The notes beneath the pieces were generated by a model. The model was not told the origin of the DNA and did not search any database. It worked only from the letters and a program-made list of their open reading frames with translations. A stretch of DNA of 64,000 bases, taken from NCBI GenBank assembly GCA_037178625.1, contig CM074138.1, forward strand, positions 682,001 through 746,000, given 5' to 3'. The position numbers were made by a program, and so were the translations under genes. Source of the DNA: Skeletonema tropicum. Taxonomy: Eukaryota; Bacillariophyta; Thalassiosirophyceae; Thalassiosirales; Thalassiosiraceae. Below, piece by piece: positions 43,841-55,522 of the stretch; positions within the stretch are counted from its first letter, which is position 1, and each line of letters opens with the position of its first letter.

Positions 43841-46800
43841 CACTGCGCAGATGACTGGCGTCCGTAGAAGCGATGCTACAGCCGAATAGCTGGTGTGAGA
43901 GGTCAGGGGAGCGCGGGAAAGCGGGCTGCATCCCGATTTTTATGCCGATAAATGCCCCCTTTTCTGATAATACCTAATGTAAAGTAATCCAATAAGATTC
44001 AACGCATACCATTGATCGCCAAAAATTGATTTGCCGCTCGGCATTACGGTTACGCCGATTAACGCCGAATAACCCCGAGTAACGCCGCTCGGCATTACGG
44101 TTACGCCGACTAATGCCGAGTATTGCCGAGTAATGCCGAGCGGCTCATGATGTGCGCATATCATAATGCCGAGTAACGCCGAGTAATTCCGAGTAGTGCC
44201 GCTCGGCATAGTAGTTATGCCGAGTAACGCCGAGTAAAGCAGGCGGCGTAACCGTTATGCCGAGCGGCACAATATTTGGCGATATACGTTGAATTTCTTA
44301 AAAATGGGAAACTTGACATTTGACACTTTCGCTTTTAATGCCGGATGATTCCGAGTAAAAGTACGCAAGCCCCCTTTCCCGCGCTCCCCAGTGTGGGCTA
44401 GCCGACAGCACCACATTCCACTCAAATCGTATCTATCGCCGTCAGTATGGGCATGAGCCGCTTCTAGGGGCCCATTATAGTCGGCGGCGATACTAACCAT
44501 GCTCATTTGTACTGCTCAAACAACTAGCGTCCGTAGAAGCGATGTTACAACCTCGTAGCTGATGTGAGAGGTCCAGTGTGGGCTAGCCGGCAGCACCACA
44601 TTCCACTCAAATCGTATCTATCGCCGTCAGTATGGGCATGAGCCGCTTCTAGGGGCCCATTATAGTCGGCGGCGATACTAACCATGCTCATTTGTACTGC
44701 GCAGATGACTGGCGTCCGTAGAAGTGATGTTACAGCCGAATAGCTGATGTGAGAGGTCCAGTGTGCATGTTTGTACTGCTCAAACGACTAGCGTCCGTAG
44801 AAACGATGCCATGAACTTGGTAGCTGATGTGAAAAGTCCAGTGTGGGCTTGCCAGCACAACCACATTCCGCTCAAATCGTGTCTATCGACATCTATATGC
44901 GCATGATCCGCTTCTAGGGGCCCATTATAGTCGGCGGTGATACGATAAAGGCACATTAGCGCTGCGCAGATGACTGGCGTCCGTAGAAGCGACGCTACAG
45001 CCGAATAGCTGATGTGAGAGGTCCAGTGTGGGCTAGCCGACAGCACCACATTCCACTCAAATCGTATCTATCGTCATCAGTATGGGCATGAGCCGCTTCT
45101 AGGGGCCCATCATAGTCGGCGGCGATACAAGAAAGGCACATTAGCACTGCGCAGATGACTGGCGTCCGTAGAAGCGATGTTACAGCCGAATAGCTGATGT
45201 GAGAGGTCCAGCGTGGGCTGGCCGGCAGCACCACATTCCACTCAAATCGTATCTATCGCCGTCAGTATGGGCATGAGCCGCTTCTAGGGGCCAATTATAG
45301 TCGGCGGCGATACAAGAAAGGCACATTAGCACTGCGCAGATGACTGGCGTCCGTAGAAGCGATGTTACAACCTCGTAGCTGATGTGAGAGGTCCAGTGTG
45401 GGCTAGCCGGCAGCACCACATTCCACTCAAATCGTATCTATCGTCATCAGTATGGGCATGAGCCGCTTCTAGGGGCCCATTCTAGTCGGCGGTGATACTA
45501 AACAAGCACATATGTACTGCTCAGACGACTAGCGTCCGTAGAAGCCTCGTAGCTGATGTGAGAGGTCCAATGCGGGCTGGCCAGCAGCACCACATTATAC
45601 CAAATCGTATTAATCGCCGTCGGTATGGACTTGAGCCGCTTCTAGGGGCCCATTCTAGTCGGCGGTGATACTAAACAAGCACATACGTACCGCTCAGAGG
45701 ACTAGCGTCCGTAGAAGCGGTGCTACAGCATCGTAGCTGATGTGTGAGGTCCAATGTAGGCTTGCCAGCACCACCACATCATACCAAATTGTATCAATCG
45801 CCGTCGGTATGGGCATGAGCCGCTTCTAGTGGCCCATTCTAGTCGGCGGTGATACTAGACAAGCTCATTAGCACTGCTCAGACGACTGGCGTCCGTAGAA
45901 GCGGTGCTACAGCATCGTAGCTGATGTGTGAGGTCCAGTGCGGGCTGGCCAGCCAGCAGCACCACATTACACCAAATCGAATCAATCGCCGTCGGTATGG
46001 GCATGAGCCGCTTCTAGTGGTCCTCTAAAGTCCGTGGCGATACTAAACAAGCACATTTGTACTGCTCAGACGACTAGCGTCCGTAGAAGCGGTGCTACAG
46101 CATCGTAGCTGATGTGAGAGGTCAAGTGTGGGCTTGCCAGCACAACCACATTACATATACCAAATTGTATCAATCGCCGTCGGTATGGGCTTGAGCCGCT
46201 TTTAGTGTCGTATCTATCGTCATCAGTATGGGCATGAGCCGCTTCTAGGGGCCCATTATAGTCGGCGGCGATACAATAAAGGCACATGAGCACTGCGCAG
46301 ATGACTGGCGTCCGTAGAAGCGATGTTACAGCCGAATAGCTGATGTGAGAGGTCCAGTGTGGGCTAGCCGGCAGCACCACATTCCACTCAAATCGTATCT
46401 ATCGCCGTCAGTATGGGCACGAGCCGCTTCTAGGGGCCCATTATAGTTTGCGGCGATACCAACCATGCTCATTTGTACTGCTCAAACGACTAGCGTCCGT
46501 AGAAACGATGCCATGATAGACGGCGAAGAATTTATTCAAGCACATTAGCACTGCGCAGATGACTGGCGTCCGTAGAAGCGATGTTACAGCCGAATAGCTG
46601 ATGTGAGAGGTCCAGTGTGGGCTAGCCGGCAGCACCACATTTCACTCAAATCGTATCTATCGTCATCAGTATGCGCATGAGCCGCTTCTATTTGCCCATT
46701 TTAGTCCGTGGCGATAATAGGCAAGCTCTTTTGCACTGCTCAGACGGATGGCGTTCTTAGAAGCGTTGCTACTACGATGTAGCCGATTTATGTGGTCTCA

Positions 46801-47235
46801 CTACAGCTGTACGGTTGAACCTCTGAGGACCAAATCGTATCTATCGCCGTCAGTATGGGCATGAGCCGCTTCTAGTGGTCCACTAAAGTCCGTGGCGATA
46901 CTAGACAAGCTCAATTGCACTGCTCAGACGGACAGCTAACGTAGATGCGATGCTGCTTTGATTTATCCGATCTGAGAGGTCTAATGGCTGGCCGGCAGCA
47001 CCACGTTTAACCAAATTATATTTATGTATCCACATTAGCACTGGTCAGACGGACAGCTTACGTATAATCGATTACACAGCCTCGTAGCTGTTCTGAGAGG
47101 TCCAACTTGGGCTGGCCGACGTATGGCGTTCTTAGAAGCGACGCTACTACGATGTTGCTGATCTGAGATCTAGAGTCGCCGGCTGATCCTCTGAGGACCA
47201 AATCGTATTTATCATCATCAAAATGCGGATGAGCC
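43841..47235. repeat. 185-bp satellite array (about 16 copies, some truncated)
   Basis: The anchor GCGTCCGTAG recurs at 43858, 44527, 44712, 44791, 44977, 45162, 45347, 45532, 45705, 45889, 46077, 46308, 46493 and 46566. Variants lie at about 46751, 46936 and 47052. Most spacings are 184-188 bp; 73 and 79 mark truncated units and 231 a partial duplication. Units contain CTGATGTGAGAGGTCCAGTG, a CAGCACCACATTC segment and TATGGGCATGAGCCGCTTCT. Copies decay toward the right edge. The period is not a multiple of three, so the short minus-strand ORFs inside are not genes. The first unit is split by an insertion at 43906-44389. Confidence 0.95.
43906..44389. mobile_element. TIR element inserted inside a satellite unit
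   Basis: The ends GGGGAGCGCGGGAAAG (43906) and the reverse complement (ending 44389) interrupt the satellite unit between GAGAGGTC and AGTGTGGGC, which are contiguous in other units. TIRs match over about 22 bp with one difference. The interior is made of repeated GCCGAGTAA/GCCGAGTAATGCCG units and a second inverted pair (about 44020-44055 and 44243-44277) around GCCGCTCGGCAT palindromes. There is no ORF of note. Confidence 0.85.
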
Positions 47236-47458
47236 GCTTCTAATTTTTTGACATCAAGAGCAATCACTTTCACTTTTACCAATGTTGCCATTTAGAACTG
47301 TGTTTTACATTAGAATAATTTTGCTATTCTCTTTTTTCGTTTATCATTTTCATGATAGTATTGTTGGATCGTTTGATGTGGAGTTTTACTTCCCTTCTTT
47401 CCAGTTTTGACAGTTCTGCATCCACCGAATGAGAGCTTTTGAGTTCATATATACTCTT

Positions 47459-48422
47459 TCATGAATCTCGCGTTGGCACTTCTAGTGATTCCTCATCATT
47501 GAACGCTTCACAGTCATCATCAATGCGACAACGCATTGGCCGAGATCTAGAGAGAGCTCTACACAGCAAAAATATAATCGGAAGTCCCACAAACACTAAC
47601 CCTACTGCCAACACAGTAGTAAATCCAGTGTTGTCCTTCCAATCCACAATGCTATAGATGGGATCGTTTTCTCCTTTATCTGTAAACCATGGATTTCCAA
47701 CATTTAGAACTGAATGCAATACACTCCAGACGAGATAGCACACAGAAAATAATTCAACAAAGATGAATTGTTTCATCCGCAGTGGAATATGGCTGAAACA
47801 GCATCCATCTATTCCAATGACGACCCAAGCAACACCATGAACCATGAACGTTCTGTGATATTATCGAAAAGCAGAGCGACATTTATCAAAGGAGATATTG
47901 GAATCCTTGTTAATGATTTCATTTCCAAACAACGCATCATTACAGACCATTTACTCACGTGTAATCCAAACCCATACTTTCATCAAAAATCAAAACCCAA
48001 AACAGCAAGGTGATCACAAGCTCAGCAGGGAAAGCCACTGCAAAGAGTGCCCATGTTATCTTGAGGAATACCCCTGTTTTTCCAGTCAGCTCTGTTCGTC
48101 GTTGTTGCAGAGGTCGATGATAAGCCAGCAGTGCTGCACTAACAAAGGAACATATACCATACAGCACCGTAAAAGTGAATCCCCAATTTGAAAGGTATGC
48201 AAACCAAAATCCGTAGTTAGGGTCTTCGCTCAAAATTGAAACTACCATTGATGCCAAGAGCCAAACTGCCACAGCAAATTTTACTCCTACGAAAAATAGA
48301 TGTGGACGCGGACCAAACGTTTCTTCGATGTCCATAAATTTGTTTGCTGTAGGATCATCGGAGAGATCATACATCGATGCATGAAACAGCTCATGCTTTA
48401 TTGTGGCGCAGCAGCCCATCAT
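47459..48422 (-). CDS. Rolling-stone/FAR-17a-like multi-pass membrane protein (2 exons)
   Basis: Exon 1 is 48422-47959 and exon 2 is 47852-47459. The 106-bp intron is GTGAGT...ATCACAG and the product is 285 residues. The first ATG in frame is 48422. About six to seven hydrophobic helices are seen: LFFVGVKFAVAVWLLASMVV, FWFAYLSNWGFTFTVLYG, TWALFAVAFPAELVITLLFW, VHGVAWVVIGIDGCCF, FIFVELFSVCYLVWSVLH and TVLAVGLVFVGLPIIFLLC. The order Y(L)SNWGF, TLLFW, (V)HGV...D...S.IPLR and IYSIVDW is that of the Drosophila rolling stone (rost) family, related to AIG1/FAR-17a hydrolases. Catalytic Thr/His of FAR-17a were not confidently placed. The role in an alga is unknown. Confidence 0.75.
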
Positions 48423-48512
48423 TGGACAGATCACTCAGATGAATAGAATATATTATCCTAGATATATCTTCCACAACAACTACGTAAGATGACAGAGTCC
48501 TATGCGTGTATC

Positions 48513-48542
48513 TAGAGAGAGAGAGAGAGAGTGTGTGTGTGT
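48513..48542. repeat. (GA)n(GT)n microsatellite
   Basis: A run of GA dinucleotides passes directly into GT dinucleotides upstream of the rolling-stone-like gene. Confidence 0.9.
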
Positions 48543-48689
48543 TTGGTGTTGGGTTTAGAGAGCTTTGCAGATAATGTATTTGTGTTGGCATTCTGTTTTC
48601 TGTTGGCAGTTGGCATTGCATGCTTGAGCATGAAGCCTGCATGAAGCAACGATGAGGACGAGAGAGCGTGTTGCGTATTTTGTGTTTTC

Positions 48690-51600
48690 TAGGGGTTGGT
48701 CCCGTCCCGGTCTCGGCACCGTCCCGAGACTCGAGACGGGACAGGGTCCGTCGAGACGAGATCCCGGGATGTCTCGAGATTTTCAACAAGAAGGTAAGCA
48801 ATGATTAAAAGGGACACAGAACAAACAAATAACTATCTATTACGGACTCTTAGACTACTTATTACTCATCGTTCTGGCCAGCATCGATTGGATCCCCGTT
48901 CTCATCCTTGTCCTCAAAAGAAGGAGGGAGTAGGAACTCAGTCAAGGGCACCCCAGGCATGAGTTCATCCCAATGTTTGCGGATGAGGCTTGTATTTTCT
49001 TCGACAAACATGATGCGAGAAGTGACAATAGGATCAATGCAAGATCGCTTTGCTGTGACAACTCTGGCTGCCCTGCTCCAGATTCTTTCCGAGGGAGCGG
49101 ACGTTGCTGGAATACACAGGTACTCTCGTGCAAGTGTTGCAAGTTCAGGGAATTGGTGAGCGAGTTGTTTCCAACGCTTCAATGGATCATTGAACTTTCC
49201 TCCTTCTTTTATCGGCAATTGCTCAACGAGTTCGTAAGCCTTAAGCTGGGCTTCACATCTGATCCGAATATTTTCATCAGTCACTTCATCATCATTTGCT
49301 GCTGCATCATCGTCGAAATCAAACGCACCTAAGAAAGCGAAGCTCGTATCTTCTGATTTAGAAGATACTTGCGCTTCTCCATTACTTCCACCTTCACCAC
49401 CGTTATCATTCGTATTTGGATTGGTCGCCTTCGCGACATCAACCATTAGGTCAAGAATCATAGCACGCAAATCATCATACTGTTCAGGAATCATCCAATG
49501 TTTTTCCAAGCCCTTCCTGCAGCGAGGATCAAGGAATGCTGCAATGAAAAAATTTGGATGCACACTTACATAGCGATTGCGTGCACCAATCTGAACTTCG
49601 CGGGTGAACCTCACTTTGCCTTCAGCTTCGGGAATGTATCGTTTTTCGTCGAAATCTTTGAGGAGAGTCTCGACCAATCTTTTGACCGGCTCTTTGGTGT
49701 TGGGATTGCTCAGTACTTTGACGAAGTGTTTCCTGATTTGGAATATTGCCATTACTACTAAAGATCCAGTGGGGTACTTGTCACCTTCGAGTAGACGTTG
49801 CCACGTTGCCATCATCCTGAGAGCATCCTCGATCTGTTCTAGCACAATCCATTGATCATCTTCTAATAAAGTGCAATCAACTTCTTGGTTAAGAGACAAA
49901 GCAACTAAAGCTGGCTTTAGGAGTTGTAGCCGCTTCAGAGCGCGATAGGTGGACCACCACCTTGTAATAGCATCTTGAATTAAACGCTTGGGAATGTAGC
50001 CCTCTACGCCGTAGAGACCAAGATTACAATCTTCCTGGTACTTAAGTAATTTCTTAGTTGCCTGCGTTGACTTTGTGAAGTATTCTATAAGCTTCCGAGC
50101 TTTGGCCATTGCGTTGTCGGCTCCTGGGATGTTTTTATCTGAATAGAGAGTTGCATCAACTTATTAGACCAGGACGAGTCAATTCATATTCAATAATGGC
50201 AATGATGTTCAATTGCGACTTACCTTCAAAAGCTTGAACTGCATTACACTGAAGAACATGGTCTGTGCAATATGCGTGTGCCTGGCCATTGTCACCGAGA
50301 TACTGCCCGAATTTTCCCATGCTAGCAGTTGTATCCGTCACACCCAGCTTCATCTGATCCAAGGATAAATCATACTCGTCAAATACTCTTTTGCAGTCCT
50401 CATAAATAAGTTGACCAGTAGTACTACCTTCGAATACCTTAAAGTCGATCATACTGCTGCACAACTCCCAGTCACTGTTGATGTAGTGGCTTGTAATCGT
50501 CTGGTAAGTCGCGCTATCTTTGCCCGTCCAGTGGTCTGTCGTCCAGGAAACCTTGTGCTTGCGTAACTCAATCTTCACCGCATTCTCAGCCAACTTGCCA
50601 AGATGGAGAACGTTGTCCCTCACTGCTTTTGACGACACATTGGTAACTTGATCAGCATCCCTGTGAAAGACCGCGAACATTCTGCGGAACGCTGGCTTCT
50701 CGACGACGTTGAGTGGTTGGCATTCAGTCATGACAAAATTCGTACATACACTGATGAACTCCGGTTTCAATTGATCAACAGTCTTATCCTTCACCTTCCT
50801 TGGAAATGCAGAGGTCACTAATGCCTGACTTCTCTTGGGTGCTTCAAACTTGGCTGTGCCTACGCCCTTCATTTTCTCCCACGCTTTGAAGTGACGACTT
50901 TTTAAGTGCCTGTTCATGCCCGTTGTGTTGGAATCCTTACACGCAATCTCTGTGTACTTTGTTTCACCGCTAGCAACGTAGCAGAGATAGCAGACTGCGA
51001 CATCTTTCTTCCCTGGATGCGTGGCACGATTATACAGCCGGTAATGACCCCAAACTGGCGCCGTCCTATTGGGAGGAGCTTTCACAAGAGCAACAGTGAC
51101 TTCATCTTCGTCTCCTTCCAGATGAATAACTTCCTTGGCCGAGGCAGAAGCAGTGGCAGCAGACGATGATCGCCCCAACTTGTGCTTCACCTGCTTCGCC
51201 AACTTCGCGGCTGCCTTCTTCTTTGTGTCGCCCTTCGTCTTCGAAACGACATTCTTTGAGGCAGTCTTCTTAGAAGTGGCAGAAGCACTAGCATCCTGTG
51301 TGTTTGGAGCAGCAGCAGCAGGCTTAAGATGTGAGTACTTTGACAAATAGCACTTCCACGCATATTCTGAAGCGTGTTCGATGGTCCGGGGATAGGTATC
51401 AAAAGAACTTACCCCAGCAGCCTTCAACATGGCATCGACCATATCCTCCTTTCCTGATTCACATTCGAACGCTGCTGCTAGGTTTTGTTTATCGGAGCTT
51501 AGGTCGATGATATTTGATGCAGAAGCGATAGAAGTGACACTAGTCTGAGGAGGTGTTCTTGGTTCACCTCTAACCCAATCCTTAGGTGCTCCTTTCCCTT

Positions 51601-52241
51601 TCAGTGGCATTGCAAACTTTCTCAACTCTTTGTGTACACGACACATTTTATTATCACCCTTATAATATTCGCAAATGCATGGGTTTTCCCATTGTTCTTC
51701 GTCGCTTGAGGATTCCGATGATTTGCGCAAAGGGAATGATACTTTGCGCTTTTTGGAATTGCCATCTTCTTCGTCACTCGATGATTCTGGCAGGTTGCGA
51801 TTCTTGCCGGCAGAGGAAGCTGCGTTGTCATCGGGGATATCATCCTTGCTTGCAGCGGCAGCGGCGAGAGCAGCTGTATTGGCATCGGACATAGCATCGA
51901 CATGGGGCATGATTATTTGTTATTTGGTACATGGAAAGCAGATTATGAGGTAAATGCATCAAAAAAGTAATCAAAGACCAATGAACTAAGTCTTGTAAAC
52001 GTACCCAACGGTTGTCAAAGGGAGCAATCGTGTTGTGAGATTGGAATCGTGTTGATGAAATCAGAAGTTTAGCCGCAGAGACGAATTGTTCTTTGTCATC
52101 ATGGTTGGCTGTGAGAGAGTGATGGCAAAAACCCGAGATGTCCCGAGATGTCCCGAGACAGAGGGTGCCGAGACGGGACACTTGTCTCGACCCAAAAATT
52201 CCCGTCTCGTCCCGGTCGAGACGAGACGAGACCAACCCCTA
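48690..52241. mobile_element. Apparently complete hAT transposon
   Basis: The 3552-bp element starts TAGGGGTTGGTCCCGTC and ends GACCAACCCCTA. It is flanked by identical GTGTTTTC at 48682-48689 and 52242-52249, an 8-bp TSD. Subterminal regions (48700-48780 and 52130-52235) are packed with GAGAC/GTCTC and CCCGAGA motifs in both orientations, likely transposase binding sites. It encodes one minus-strand transposase that is open throughout. Perfect TSDs and an intact gene suggest recent movement. Confidence 0.95.
48862..51910 (-). CDS. hAT transposase with BED zinc finger (2 exons)
   Basis: Exon 1 is 51910-50224 and exon 2 is 50138-48862. The 85-bp intron is GTAAGT...TTCAG, joining within QAFE-DKNIPGADN, for 987 residues with no stop or frameshift. 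A disordered Ser/Lys-rich N-terminus (about 1-285) includes KKKAAAKLAKQVKHK. The BED-type finger is at about 300-340 (CYLC...HLKSRH). The RNase H-like core has TDHWTG (Asp about 459) and VTDTTASMG (Asp about 525), then CTDHVLQ (about 548). The hAT insertion domain follows, with RWWSTYRAL. The C-terminal dimerisation domain is at about 891-950 (LATLAREYLCIPATSAPSER). It should cut and paste this element and could mobilise related MITEs with TAGG ends. Confidence 0.95.
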
Positions 52242-52249
52242 GTGTTTTC

Positions 52250-52811
52250 GCTCTCTATTGCACACTACAGGTCTCGCATAATCTACCGATACAGCAGTCA
52301 GAAGGTGATAATGATATAGGGTTTAAGGTCGCGGCCCCACTTGTTTTTGTACTATGTAATTCATACGTGGCACGTATTAGTAACGTACGTTCGTAAATAC
52401 CTAGTGGTAAGGTATGACATCCACCACCTTCCACCACACCATGACACAAAGTTAGCAGCAATTACTCCCTACGGCACCTGTCAACTACGCCAAACCTACT
52501 GCAGACGGCGAAGAAGCTACGACGGTAATTCATTATCGACCCCATCCAACGTCATTATTCGCCGGAAGTCCGCCACTAAGTGCTTTCGAATTTTCAAAAT
52601 TAATAGATCCACCAACATCATTCGACCGACGCTACGGCACCTCTCCACACAATAATACCCACTCCTACACATCGTTGCAACGGCTCTCGCTGCATTATAA
52701 TCGTCACGGGCGCTTCATCTATCCATATACCATCGAAAGCCGCCGGAATTCCGCCACTAATCGCTGCTTATTTTGATAACAACACGTGCTATTATTGCCA
52801 TATCTAACACC
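52250..52811. other. Intergenic between hAT element and OB-fold-like gene
   Basis: No gene seen. Two similar segments with CGCCGGAA(G/T)TCCGCCACTAA lie at about 52560 and 52742, a short dispersed repeat. Confidence 0.45.
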
Positions 52812-53925
52812 ATGAGCGGGGAGGACAACATTAACAACAACAGCACCGACAATGAATTTTGGGCATCTGCTAAAAGGGGCACAGAGGACATCAGCATTCA
52901 TCAAAAGAAAAAGGAAAAAATTGAAACTAATGCAAAGGAGGCGCATCATTTCCAAACTGCACATATGCTCAACAGTATTTTGGTGGATCCAGAAAAAATG
53001 AAGCGTCCCGAGTTTGATTATCTCCGTCAATTTGTAGCAACTGTGATTCACAACCTCGACAAGTTTCAGTTTGATGTTGGAGATGATAGGGGAACTGTGA
53101 CTTTGGGTGACAAGGAGAATAACAGCAAGCTCACCATTGGATACATTGATCGTGTTGCACGTCGCCAGGACACGTCTTCACTCGCAAAAGAACCAATCTT
53201 ACAAGTTGTGGAAAGAGAGACCAAGTATCGAAACAATGTTCACGTCACAAAAGATAACAGTGGAAGCTGCGCCGTTCAAATGCAATTTACGCATCTCATC
53301 TTGTGTGATGGCGACGGGAACATAATTGTTGGACGTGTCGTTGCCCACCTGACACATGTCGCGAGGAAGCTTGTGCCGGGTGATATCATACAATTACGAA
53401 CGTTCACTGAGCTCACCCACCGCATGGGGACTAGCGCACCAATGCCAGCAGTGTTTATTGCGGATTACCAGAAGGTTTCTTATGGACCAGAACCTCAAGA
53501 ACGAGCCAATCATCTGTGGCATAGCGAACCAGTCTAATGATGCAACTGACCAATCCACAACAGATGAAGAGAGAAATGGTGGCAATCTTCAGAAGGATGT
53601 TTCGAACGCGAAACGCGAGTACGGCAAGCGTTTGTGCTCTGTTCATGGTGTTGAAATGATTGGTTGCATTTGTGACTTGCACAAAGTTACAGACTTGAAC
53701 CTACAAACATCAAAAGAAGACTGTTATTTTGCCAAGGATGAAGTGAAAGATATGACGAATAGTCAGAAAAGGTGCATGATTTATTGGTGGTATGCAACCA
53801 ATATTTATTCCATATGTGGCAAAAAAAATCGTATGAGACTTCCTGATTGCCTCGTAAATGCAGTGAGGACTGCCTATCCAGAAGCAAGTGGCATTTACGA
53901 AGGATTCTGTTTTAGCTCAGAATGA
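52812..53925 (+). pseudogene. OB-fold (RPA-like?) protein gene with a frameshift
   Basis: Frame 1 runs from ATG 52812 to a stop at 53537; frame 2 carries on to 53925. Protein-like text moves from frame 1 (GRVVAHLTHVARKLVPGDII, MPAVFIADYQKVSYG) to frame 2 (QNLKNEPIICGIANQ) near 53480-53495, so a single extra base is the simplest explanation. Removal of 53475-53532 as a 58-bp intron would also restore the frame but would delete conserved-looking sequence. The middle resembles an OB-fold, single-strand-binding segment (VGRVV...PGDII.L..F). The C-terminal part has Cys pairs (LCSVHGVEMIGCICD) and YWWYATNIYSICGK. The family seems diatom-expanded; this is recollection, not a search. Confidence 0.55.
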
Positions 53926-53976
53926 GCTGGCAAAATGATGAATATTTTCTATGTTAACGTAAAAGATTATTTTATA

Positions 53977-54312
53977 TTACCAGTCGAATAATGTAACAGA
54001 TCTGGCTTTCTTTGACAACGGTGCAGCTATCGTCTCATGTTCCCAATCCAGCAACTCGTCTACTTTCCTCTTGGTCGTCATAGGCATAGAACAAGTGGCT
54101 CTTGTGTGTCCAGGTTGCCAACAGATACCGCACTTTCTCTGAGTTGTCTTTTTGCTCTGCTTCGATACCATTGCAGATTCAGATAGTGGGACTTTTGCAC
54201 TCTTACTATACTTGTGACGAGTCTTCTTTGCCGCCTCTTTGCCCGAGACGGTAACGGTATTGTACTCAGCTTTTTTACTAGGTAAAATTTTGGCGGGAAC
54301 CGTCGTCGCCAA
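53977..54312 (-). CDS. Zinc-knuckle (CCHC) ORF, possibly a last exon or transposon-derived
   Basis: The frame is open from a TTG at 54312 to 53977. An upstream stop and an acceptor-like TTTTACCTAG at about 54281 suggest either an internal start or a spliced 5' exon. A basic Lys/Ser-rich head is followed by CGICWQPGHTRATC, an exact C-x2-C-x4-H-x4-C zinc knuckle, then a Lys-rich/aromatic tail. Such knuckles bind single-stranded nucleic acid and end many transposases. It converges on the OB-fold-like gene, 51 bp apart. Confidence 0.5.
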   Translation of the reverse strand: MATTVPAKILPSKKAEYNTVTVSGKEAAKKTRHKYSKSAKVPLSESAMVSKQSKKTTQRKCGICWQPGHTRATCSMPMTTKRKVDELLDWEHETIAAPLSKKARSVTLFDW

Positions 54313-54345
54313 CCCTGCTTATTTACCCTTGCATCATAGGAAGTA

Positions 54346-55522
54346 TCATGCTCTACATAGCGATGATAGTCAGATGTGAATAGCCAGCAGCTGCAACTTA
54401 CCATACGAAGCAGCCAGCATTGCATTATCGCTAGCTCGCACACTCTATGGTGAATGACAGCATAGACGTGATTATCACTTGCCAACACCAATAGTCAATA
54501 GTAGAACCCATCGCATGTAAAGATGAATCTTACACCCGATCAATTTGTCATGTTGTTAGGCTCCATTGAGAGGACTTGTGTTCAAGCGTTAGCGACAGCT
54601 AGAGAGCGAGGAAGAGCTGCGTTCATGGACTTCTCCGAATGCAATGCGCTGGAGACAGCTTGATCTGACAACCACAACAAGCCCAGCCGAGATGTCTTCA
54701 TTAGGCAATGGCAATGATGATATGATGTAACAATATAGTCGGTCACTGCTTGATTCTTGATTATCGTCTCTCTATCATTCTTCATTCCAGTGTATTCAGT
54801 TGAATGTCATGTAGAACCTTTTCCATTGCAAGAATAGTCTCTAGTCTAGCGGAGGATTCTTATTCTTCACCGCACCGGCATCGTATAGCCTAGCCTCATC
54901 CAGTATCCGATCAGCATCAAGTATATAATTATTCACCGAATACTCACGCAGCAAATCAGCTGCTCCACGACCACTTCCACTACCACCACTGCCACCACCG
55001 CCACCACCGCCAGCACTCTGATATCATCGATACCATCTGTATCACTGATATCTTTTATACGATCATCGATGAGCCAGCGTCTGTTGCATCGATCTCATCA
55101 ATATTACAATATCGATGATATCATCACTGATATAAACGAACCATCGATATCATTTATTTTATTGATACCATTGATATCTGCATCGATATCTTTCCTCTGT
55201 GGGGTCTGTTGTTGTGGCTCTTGTTAGGCGGAGGAGGAGGAGGAGGACTGTGAGAGTGTGAGGATGGAGTGGGTGATTGGTCGAGTAGACTTTGATATTC
55301 ACACACTAACCCACCAATCATTCATATGCAACTATAACCAATGATTGACGTTCTCATTCTCTAGGGAGTATTTGCATAGTTATGCTTGGAGACATTGTTA
55401 TTCACCTCTTGTTCTTTTCCAACTTTCTGCTGCTTGAAGCTGAACACTCAGAGGTCCCCTCTAAATTGAACGATGGCGATGAAAAATGCACTCAATGTTT
55501 AAGGCTTATATATGATTGTGAT
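54346..55522. other. Intergenic with simple repeats
   Basis: A CCA/CCG-rich tract (about 54975-55015) is followed by a degenerate ATCGATATC-type repeat region (about 55018-55190) and a GGA tract (55229-55247). No gene is supported. Confidence 0.55.
55018..55190. repeat. Degenerate GATATCATCGAT repeat tract
   Basis: GATATC, ATCGAT and ATTGAT words recur at short, irregular spacing on both strands (they are palindromic), giving high self-pairing potential. Confidence 0.7.

Noticed and set aside
44255..46638. Several similar minus-strand ORFs of 60-100 codons (MVLPASPHWTSHISY-type) as a gene family
   Set aside because: They follow the satellite; the 185-bp period is not a multiple of three, so the frame is lost every unit.
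43841..47235. CRISPR-like array
   Set aside because: There is no short repeat/unique-spacer alternation; the whole 185-bp unit repeats, in a eukaryotic setting.
54260..54345. Third end of the 5913-8395 transposon (CAAGGGTAAATAA.CAGGG on the minus strand)
   Set aside because: Only about 20 bp match, without a partner end or TSD.
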